Shown piece by piece: positions 1 to 5,115 of a stretch of DNA of 8,391 nt; the first letter of the stretch is position 1; each line of letters opens with the position of its first letter. Under the pieces are notes generated by a model. That model ran no database searches, was not told the DNA's origin, and worked only from the letters and a program-made list of their open reading frames with translations. The stretch comes from Syntrophobacter sp. DG_60. Its GTDB lineage: Bacteria > Desulfobacterota > Desulfofervidia > Desulfofervidales > DG-60. The stretch spans positions 10,001 through 18,391 of the forward strand of contig LJNA01000088.1 of the NCBI GenBank assembly GCA_001304365.1. Direction: 5' to 3'. The position numbers and the translations under genes were made by a program.

Positions 1-638
<638 letters not shown>

Positions 639-675
639 AAGATCTATGTGTCTTTCATATTTCAATGATTTAATA

Positions 676-787
<112 letters not shown>

Positions 788-793
<6 letters not shown>

Positions 794-805
794 TTTTTTT
801 ATTTT
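788..805 (+). terminator. U-tract directly after 5S rRNA, possible rRNA operon terminator
   Basis: The 3' strand of 5S helix I (CCGGGA) runs straight into seven T residues (794-800), then A and four more T. A GC-rich helix followed by a U-tract resembles an intrinsic terminator, but the helix here is the long-range 5S helix I, not a separate local hairpin. It could therefore act as terminator, as a processing end, or be leaky. The next gene begins at 808, so there is no room for another terminator. Confidence 0.3.
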
Positions 806-807
806 CT

Positions 808-1539
808 ATGATATTCATTGGTATAGATTTAGCTTGGTCTGGGAGGAATAAAAGTGGTATTGCCTTAATCGAGAAAAAGGATGTTTATATTCTAACTAAA
901 CAGGAATATTTAGGTCCTGATGAGGAAATCATTAATTTTATCTTAGGGTACAAAGAGAATAAGGGTTGTATTATCAGCATTGATGCCCCTCTTATTGCTC
1001 CAAATCCCCCAAGCACTGCAAGAAAGGCAGATAGGGAAGTAAGTAGAGACTTCGCCAGGTATAAGGCAACCACATATCCTGCTAATAGAATACGCGCTAA
1101 ACGCCCCATCAATTTAACAAAGAAACTTATATCTTTTGGTTTTAGTGTTAATCCAAATTTTTTGCCATTTGCCACTGTTTATCAATTAATAGAGGTCTAT
1201 CCTCATGCGGCCTGTATATCTCTATTTCATCTACCTAGGATAGTTTCTTATAAGAAAGGTTCATTAAGGCAAAGGCAAAAGGGATTAGCCAGTTATCAGC
1301 GCCTTTTGTCTTCTGAGCTACCAAAATTAAATCCACCACTTCACTTTGATTCAGACATTGAAAGAATATTGATTTTTACAGATCCTTATAAATTAAGAGG
1401 TAGAAAACTAAAAAAATTTGAAGACCAATTAGATGGTATATTATGTGCTTATATTGGCCTTTATTATTGGTATTGGGGAAGGGAAAGGGTTCATGTTTAT
1501 GGGGATATAGAGGAAGGCTATATCATAGTCCCTTTGTAA
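808..1539 (+). CDS. DUF429 family protein, predicted RNase H-fold nuclease
   Basis: The 243-residue protein matches the DUF429 family (predicted RNase H-like nucleases of unknown biological role). The N-terminus IGIDLAW (D7) is the usual first strand with an acidic residue. ISIDAPL (D59) is the second conserved acidic strand. QLIEVYPHA (126-134, E129) is a family hallmark, and EDQLDGILCAY (D206, D209) is the C-terminal acidic helix, followed by the typical ending GDIEEGYIIVP. All expected acidic positions are present, so the protein should be intact. The start at 808 is chosen because the family usually begins within a few residues of the G-I-D-L motif. No Shine-Dalgarno sequence precedes it; upstream is only the T-rich tail of 5S rRNA. 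There is no functional link to its neighbours. Family assignment is firm; substrate and role are unknown. Confidence 0.88.
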   Translation: MIFIGIDLAWSGRNKSGIALIEKKDVYILTKQEYLGPDEEIINFILGYKENKGCIISIDAPLIAPNPPSTARKADREVSRDFARYKATTYPANRIRAKRPINLTKKLISFGFSVNPNFLPFATVYQLIEVYPHAACISLFHLPRIVSYKKGSLRQRQKGLASYQRLLSSELPKLNPPLHFDSDIERILIFTDPYKLRGRKLKKFEDQLDGILCAYIGLYYWYWGRERVHVYGDIEEGYIIVPL

Positions 1540-1571
1540 TTACTCAATATCCTGTGTATTTTGAGTAATTA
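1537..1571. terminator. 11-bp perfect inverted repeat overlapping the DUF429 stop codon
   Basis: TAATTACTCAA (1537-1547) and TTGAGTAATTA (1561-1571) are exact reverse complements with a 13-nt loop. The left arm includes the TAA stop of the DUF429 gene. The position suits a transcript-end structure. However, the stem is AT-rich and no clear U-tract follows on the + strand, so a classic intrinsic terminator is not proven; it may serve as a 3' stabilising hairpin. Confidence 0.35.
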
Positions 1572-1573
1572 AT

Positions 1574-1612
1574 TGCAAAATGTTCACCCCGTTAGATAAT
1601 TTTGTATCTAAT
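1574..1612 (+). repeat. Hairpin repeat, copy A
   Basis: This 39-nt unit recurs in diverged form at 1644-1680. It starts TGCAAAATGTT and contains the hairpin TTAGATA (1592-1598), loop ATTTTG, TATCTAA (1605-1611). The preceding CCCCG extends the left arm, but the right arm has lost its partner bases. Alignment with copy B gives 29 identities, 8 substitutions (all transitions) and 2 single-base gaps. The family is not recognised. Confidence 0.5.
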
Positions 1613-1643
1613 TTCCTGACCTCCAACAGCGGTGATTGTAAAA

Positions 1644-1680
1644 TGCAAAGTGTTTACTCATTGGATAACTTATATCTAAC
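1644..1680 (+). repeat. Hairpin repeat, copy B
   Basis: Second, diverged copy of the 1574-1612 unit. It starts TGCAAAGTGTT and forms TTGGATA (1661-1667), a 5-nt loop, TATCTAA (1673-1679), with one G-T pair, so the stem stays foldable despite the substitution. Here the right arm continues as CGGGG to 1684, matching the left arm of copy A: CCCCGTTAGATA (1587-1598) and TATCTAACGGGG (1673-1684) are exact reverse complements 12 nt long. Confidence 0.5.
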
Positions 1681-1695
1681 GGGGCAAGAAGTGTA

Positions 1696-1857
1696 AATTG
1701 AAAAATGCAAAATGAAAGAAAAGATTTATTAGGTGAAGTGGAAGAATTAGCCAAAATTGTTACAAAATCTTAATAACTGCGAAGCAAAAAAAGAAAATAA
1801 TGCTATTGTTTAAGTCTTTGTTTTAAATTTTGCACTTTGCAATATTCATTTTTCATT
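1696..1857. repeat. Imperfect AT-rich inverted flanks around the four-helix-bundle relic
   Basis: The left flank at 1696-1714 (AATTGAAAAATGCAAAATG) resembles the reverse complement of the right flank at 1833-1857, which reads AATGAAAAATG, then AATAT, then TGCAAAGTG. Agreement is good only if an insertion of about 6 nt is allowed. The nine bases TGCAAAGTG also occur on the + strand at 1644-1652 in hairpin repeat copy B. Low sequence complexity makes chance similarity a real alternative. Confidence 0.25.
1705..1799 (+). pseudogene. C-terminal relic resembling a four-helix-bundle (23S-IVS) protein
   Basis: An ATG at 1705 opens a 22-codon frame ending at the TAA at 1771, with the residues LLGEVEELAKIVTKS at its end. 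If one base is restored at about 1770, reading continues as LITAKQKKK. The combined pattern, LL-x-E-x-x-EL-x-KI followed by a serine and TAK with lysines, resembles the last helix and basic tail of the four-helix-bundle proteins found in 23S rRNA intervening sequences and scattered in many genomes. Those proteins are about 115-125 residues, so only the final fifth or so would remain. The match is from memory of the family pattern and covers about 24 residues, so it is suggestive rather than firm. No ribosome binding site is seen. Confidence 0.4.
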
Positions 1858-1863
1858 GTCTGG

Positions 1864-1885
1864 TCAAAATTCTACCGAATTTTGA
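1864..1885. repeat. 9-bp perfect stem-loop
   Basis: TCAAAATTC (1864-1872), loop TACC, GAATTTTGA (1877-1885): a perfect 9-bp stem with a tetraloop. No U-tract follows on either strand, so it is not a standard intrinsic terminator. It lies between the two gene relics. Confidence 0.4.
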
Positions 1886-2004
1886 GCAGATACGTCCCCT
1901 TTACCTAGGCATCTGTTGTGCAAACCTTCCTCATATAAAGAAATTTTTATAAAAAAAAGTCTTTTTGAACTCTTGTCAAAGTATTTAGCAAATCATCCTA
2001 CTCC

Positions 2005-2109
2005 CTAAATCTCATAGCTTTCTCCTGGTTTAACGGCTATTGTTTTTGTGTCTGGTGCAAGCTTTTGAGACAATATTATAAATTCCTGGGCATCCTGAGC
2101 AATGGGATT
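2005..2109 (-). pseudogene. C-terminal relic resembling a UPF0173 metal-dependent hydrolase
   Basis: On the - strand, the frame from 2109 down to the TAG at 2007-2005 encodes 34 residues that begin NPIAQDAQEF, continue ILSQKLAPDTK and end AVKPGESYEI-stop. UPF0173 proteins (metallo-beta-lactamase fold, about 225 residues) end with a His-Tyr motif, then P-x-I-x-QD-x-x-EF, then a TK segment and KPGES-x-E-L/I; the spacing here agrees. Upstream in the same frame is a TAA (2112-2110), and beyond it no metal-binding motifs are seen, so this is a truncated, dead fragment. The assignment is from recalled family pattern; a protein search would settle it. Confidence 0.5.
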
Positions 2110-2220
2110 TTATTTGACGTACAATTTGCCATGAAGAAATGCTTTATTTATGTAAATTTTGTAGGTAATAAAAAGAAGGACTATAAATCATCTAGCCAGG
2201 CCCCATATATCCCCAATTAG

Positions 2221-2249
2221 TTGACAATTGTGGAAAATGTGCTTATTAT
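2221..2249 (+). promoter_or_regulatory. Sigma-70-type promoter for the LuxR-family regulator
   Basis: TTGACA (2221-2226) is a perfect -35 box. A 17-nt spacer follows, then TATTAT (2244-2249), a one-mismatch -10 box. Transcription would start at about 2256-2258, which coincides with the ATG at 2258. This places the upstream in-frame candidates (TTG 2228, ATG 2237) inside the promoter and makes 2258 the likely start of a leaderless mRNA. Seen by eye only. Confidence 0.55.
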
Positions 2250-2257
2250 CGATATTG

Positions 2258-2950
2258 ATGATAGAGGATGAGTCTAGGATTAGTAGTCTAGGGTATCCTT
2301 TAGAGTATCATCATATAAACGTCTTAATTGTAGGTGAAAATCAAATCTTTTTAGAATTGCTAGGACAATATTTATCTTCCTTTAAGGAGATATCTACCAC
2401 TGGGAGGTCTCATCCCAGTGAAATTAAACAAAACCTCTTAATCAAACCAGATATCGTCCTTTTCGTAGAGGGATGTAATTTTCAAGGTATTAAAAGGGAA
2501 TTTTTAAATGTAAAGAAGAGCTTTCCAGATTCAAAAATCATTTTTCTTTCTACAAGGGGTGATATAGAGGAGATGGAATTAACTATAATAAAGAAGGGCG
2601 CCAGGGGTTTTTTATGTACCAAGGATTCTTTAAAGACATTGGTTAAGGCCATAAAATCATGTTATGTCGGTGAGATATGGGCTAGCAGGAAGTCCACTAC
2701 CAAGGTTATTGATGATTTAAAAAATAAAAAGATGATTAAGGAAGAAAAGGTGGAGGGATTAACAAGGCAGGAAAAAAGGGTGTTAATTTTACTTACCTCT
2801 GGTTTCAAGAATGCAGAGATTGCTGAAAAGCTTTTTATAAGTGAGAAGACAGTAAAGACCCATATAAACAGAATATTTAAAAAGATCAAGGTATCTAACA
2901 GGTTGCAAGCTGCCCTCTGGGCATCTAAAAATCTCGTAAATTCTAACTAA
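2258..2950 (+). CDS. LuxR/NarL-family regulator with degenerate receiver (VpsT/CsgD-like)
   Basis: The 230-residue protein has a NarL-type layout. The receiver-like domain (about 20-140) opens with INVLIVGENQIFLELL. The C-terminal LuxR-type HTH (about 168-222) opens with LTRQEKRVLILL and contains the recognition helix SEKTVKTHINRIFKKI. The receiver has lost its chemistry: the usual D-D pair is G26-E27, and the phospho-acceptor Asp after PDIVLF is V70. It should therefore not be controlled by a kinase. At 141-144 it has W-A-S-R, directly after the GEI that ends the receiver, where VpsT has W[F/L/M][T/S]R for c-di-GMP binding. Position two departs from that motif. Start at 2258 is favoured because a promoter covers the earlier TTG 2228 and ATG 2237; no Shine-Dalgarno is present for any choice. 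It points towards the pga operon and is followed by a PilZ gene, so control of PNAG production is a reasonable inference. HTH family certain; ligand and targets inferred. Confidence 0.85.
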   Translation: MIEDESRISSLGYPLEYHHINVLIVGENQIFLELLGQYLSSFKEISTTGRSHPSEIKQNLLIKPDIVLFVEGCNFQGIKREFLNVKKSFPDSKIIFLSTRGDIEEMELTIIKKGARGFLCTKDSLKTLVKAIKSCYVGEIWASRKSTTKVIDDLKNKKMIKEEKVEGLTRQEKRVLILLTSGFKNAEIAEKLFISEKTVKTHINRIFKKIKVSNRLQAALWASKNLVNSN

Positions 2951-3012
2951 AGTAGTAAAATATTAAAAAATAGAAACTTAAAATTACAACCAGAAATAAA
3001 TCCTTCTTACGA

Positions 3013-3039
3013 TTGACCCATTAACTGAATAGATATACA
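3013..3039 (+). promoter_or_regulatory. Possible promoter before the PilZ gene
   Basis: TTGACC (3013-3018) and TATACA (3034-3039) resemble -35 and -10 boxes with a 15-nt spacer, shorter than ideal. The predicted start at about 3046 is within a few bases of the PilZ ATG (3049), which has no Shine-Dalgarno sequence. This would give a near-leaderless transcript separate from the regulator gene. Weaker than the 2221-2249 promoter. Confidence 0.35.
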
Positions 3040-3048
3040 GATAAAATT

Positions 3049-3372
3049 ATGTTAGAAAGGAGAGATTGTGAAAGGTATGGTTTGGAGTTGCCAGTGAATA
3101 TAAAATGGAGGGATATATCTGGAGAGATAATGGAAGAGAGCAATATCTGCAAGGATATCAGTTCCTCCGGTATGTATATGTTACTTAATAATCTTATAGA
3201 AAAGGGGAGTAAGGTTGAGCTTTTAATTGATCTTCCTATAGCAGTAGAAGAGGTAAAAAGTAGTCGTGTCTTTGCAAGGGGGGAGGTCATTAGGAATGTA
3301 GAAGAGCGTGAACAGGTTTTTGGTCACGGGATAAAGTTTATTGATTATGAGTTTTTAAAAGACACTAATTAA
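3049..3372 (+). CDS. Stand-alone PilZ domain protein, predicted c-di-GMP receptor
   Basis: The 107-residue protein is a single PilZ domain with no membrane segment. Both ligand motifs are intact: R-x-x-x-R at R5-D-C-E-R9, and D-x-S-x-x-G at D36-I-S-S-S-G41. The closing strand GHGIKFIDY (near 92-100) is also typical. It should therefore bind c-di-GMP in the cytoplasm and signal by contact with a partner, as single-domain PilZ proteins do. The start at 3049 is required to keep the first arginine motif. It lies 98 nt after the LuxR-family regulator, on the same strand, and 22 nt from the convergent pgaD stop. Likely partners, by context only, are PgaC/PgaD or the neighbouring regulator. The family is sure; the partner is not known. 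Confidence 0.92.
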   Translation: MLERRDCERYGLELPVNIKWRDISGEIMEESNICKDISSSGMYMLLNNLIEKGSKVELLIDLPIAVEEVKSSRVFARGEVIRNVEEREQVFGHGIKFIDYEFLKDTN

Positions 3373-3394
3373 AAAAAGAGAAATTAATTGATAG

Positions 3395-3820
3395 TTATAG
3401 AAATTGTATTTCAGACCTTTCATTGATTATTGCCTTCACTAGAGATTGATTTTTAAACTTATTCAGAGTGTTAAGGTCCACGTTGTAAAAGGCTGCGATC
3501 TCCTCGTCATTGACGATCTTGACATGTTTACGTCTCTCGCCCCGTTTTTTAAATAAAAGGTAATTATAATAAATCCATCCCATAATAACTAGTGTGGTAA
3601 TAAAAATAATAAATCCCCCTTTTTGAAGAACTTCAAGGAAGTATAAGTAGGCTTGCTTACTGAGCACTTCACGATAAAAAAGCCTTACGCCAAGGAGCCA
3701 TAAGAAAAGGTTTATAACAGGGAGGATAAAGTAACTCCAAAGCACCCAAAGGATAAAGGTAATGGAACCTTCTCCTAGCTTTCTTGAAATTGTTTTTAGT
3801 TCTGGTTTATCTATTATCAT
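3395..3820 (-). CDS. pgaD: PNAG synthase accessory subunit PgaD
   Basis: The 141-residue inner-membrane protein matches PgaD in size (E. coli 137 residues), position and layout. A short cytoplasmic N-terminus carries IIDKPEL. Two hydrophobic segments follow at about 19-45 and 68-88. After the second comes Y-N-x-L-x-F with a basic patch KKRGERRKH, and then a cytoplasmic tail DEEIAAFYNVD with LNKFKNQ, which corresponds to the acidic DEE-x-A and L-x-x-x-(K/R) segments of PgaD proteins. In E. coli PgaD binds PgaC and c-di-GMP is held at their interface, switching on polymerisation; the arginine-rich patch is suitable but not proven. Its ATG overlaps the pgaC stop in ATGA (4 nt) with no obvious ribosome binding site, so it is probably translationally coupled to pgaC. 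It is the last gene of the operon. PgaD is poorly conserved, so identity leans partly on context. Confidence 0.85.
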   Translation of the reverse strand: MIIDKPELKTISRKLGEGSITFILWVLWSYFILPVINLFLWLLGVRLFYREVLSKQAYLYFLEVLQKGGFIIFITTLVIMGWIYYNYLLFKKRGERRKHVKIVNDEEIAAFYNVDLNTLNKFKNQSLVKAIINERSEIQFL

Positions 3821-5115
3821 ATATCATACCGTTTTTGCTTCCTCATATCTCGGAGGCCTCTATCAGGGCTTCTCCATATAGCCCTTGTACCGGGCTTTTT
3901 TGTTAAGGCCTTCGGTGCGGCTACTACCACAGTCACTGCACTTATGAACCAGTAGAAGAAAGGGTACCAGATAACCCAAAAATAGTACTTTAAAACACCT
4001 TTTTCATACTTACGGTCAATAAACGCACTGACAAGGAATTGGATCACGCAGGTAAATGCAAGGATAGCGCCTTCCCACTTTGGGATAGCTGGATTTAACG
4101 GGATAGTGGGAGTAATGCCTATGTGTTTACCTATTGTCCAATGGAGAAGGGTTACTATCCCCCAGAAGACTATTAATGTCAAAAGGCCGTAAGCCCAAGC
4201 CGCGCTCACCAAATATTCAATGTATATAGGCCACAAACGTCTTTGACGCCAATCCAGCCAGATGTCCAAGTGCTTTTTTAAGACCTCTACACCCCCTTGG
4301 GCCCAGCGCAACCTTTGTCGCCACAATCCCCTTATTGTCTCGGGCACCAGCACCCAGCAAACCGCCCTGGGCTCAAACCTTATGTCCCAGAATCTCTTTT
4401 CAAGCTTCCAGGTGGCGTCTATATCTTCTGTAACCATGTCCGTGGCAAGGAAACCTACATCACAAAGGGCGCTTTTTCTAAAGGCAGCGATTACCCCTGA
4501 TACAGTTAACACCTTCCCCAAAAGGCGCTGCGTCCTTTTTATTAAGCCAATTATACTTGCATATTCACAGACCTGAATCTTGGCCAGAAGTGTGGTGCGG
4601 TTTGCCACCCTTGGATTGCCTGTTACCGCCCCAACCCTTGGAAATTTAACAAAATGCCATGCAATCCATCTCAAGGCATCTGGATCAAGAAAGGCATCTG
4701 CATCAATAGCTAAGACAAATTCACCCCGACTCAAGAGTGTGCCCGTATTCAAAGCCGTAGCCTTGCCCATATTGGGGGTAAGATGGACTACCCTGAGCCA
4801 TTGTGGGTATTTTTTTACAAGATCGTTAAGAATTTTTTCTGTTTTATCGGTACTTCCATCATTTACCACTATTACCTCATATTTTGGGTAATTCACTTTA
4901 CTGAGATGACCTATTACCCCCTCGATATGGTCTTCTTCATTATTAGCAGGTATTATGATAGAAAAAAGAGGATAGTGCTCAAGTTCTGGAGCCTTTTGTC
5001 GCCCCTTTTCCCTTCTTATATAAAAGATCAAACCTCCTATGATCCAAATAAGACTCATGTAAAGGGGATATAAAAAGACAAAGTAATTTATCCCTTCGAA
5101 TAGACTAATATCCAC
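3817..5115 (-). CDS. pgaC: Poly-beta-1,6-GlcNAc synthase PgaC (GT2 family)
   Basis: The 432-residue processive family-2 glycosyltransferase polymerises UDP-GlcNAc into beta-1,6-linked PNAG at the inner membrane. After an N-terminal membrane helix (about 12-33) the GT-A domain shows every expected motif: SIIIPANNEE (52-61), the VNDGSTD loop (84-90, D86), the D-A-D motif (138-140), the T-E-D catalytic motif (229-231, D231) and QRLRW (267-271). Further hydrophobic segments at about 300-325, 350-366 and 378-400 complete the synthase. Length is close to E. coli PgaC (441). Translation starts at a GTG (5115-5113), preceded by GAGG with a 9-nt spacer. It overlaps the end of pgaB by 11 nt and pgaD by 4 nt. 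Activity is expected to need PgaD and c-di-GMP, as in E. coli. Cellulose or hyaluronan synthases share the motifs, but the pga context decides. Confidence 0.95.
   Translation of the reverse strand: MDISLFEGINYFVFLYPLYMSLIWIIGGLIFYIRREKGRQKAPELEHYPLFSIIIPANNEEDHIEGVIGHLSKVNYPKYEVIVVNDGSTDKTEKILNDLVKKYPQWLRVVHLTPNMGKATALNTGTLLSRGEFVLAIDADAFLDPDALRWIAWHFVKFPRVGAVTGNPRVANRTTLLAKIQVCEYASIIGLIKRTQRLLGKVLTVSGVIAAFRKSALCDVGFLATDMVTEDIDATWKLEKRFWDIRFEPRAVCWVLVPETIRGLWRQRLRWAQGGVEVLKKHLDIWLDWRQRRLWPIYIEYLVSAAWAYGLLTLIVFWGIVTLLHWTIGKHIGITPTIPLNPAIPKWEGAILAFTCVIQFLVSAFIDRKYEKGVLKYYFWVIWYPFFYWFISAVTVVVAAPKALTKKPGTRAIWRSPDRGLRDMRKQKRYDI

Larger units (their letters stand above)
1540..2220. other. Intergenic graveyard without intact genes
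   Basis: About 680 nt with no credible intact ORF on either strand. It is AT-rich and holds a stem-loop over the preceding stop codon, two diverged hairpin repeats, a frameshifted four-helix-bundle-like scrap (+), AT-rich inverted flanks, another stem-loop, and a UPF0173-like C-terminal scrap (-), each listed separately. The stretches 1886-2004 and 2134-2220 show nothing further that I can support. The overall look is of an insertion and decay site between the rRNA operon and the biofilm locus. Confidence 0.6.

Noticed and set aside
841..870. GGGAGG at 841-846 followed at good spacing by a GTG at 854, resembling a translation start
   Set aside because: The GTG is out of frame with the DUF429 protein and its frame stops after four codons; the GGGAGG encodes part of the conserved N-terminus.
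1948..1979. TTGACA on the - strand (1979-1974) as a promoter reading leftward
   Set aside because: The only TATAAA-like box lies at a spacing of about 22 nt, and no gene lies downstream on that strand.
1540..2220. CRISPR array or tRNA in the repeat-bearing intergenic region
   Set aside because: Only two diverged copies of the repeat, no regular spacers, and no cloverleaf or T-loop GTTCRANYC sequence.
3056..3097. AAAGGAG followed by GTG at 3068, a possible small overlapping ORF at the PilZ start
   Set aside because: The frame is only nine codons, out of frame with PilZ, and the purine-rich sequence encodes the needed arginine motif.
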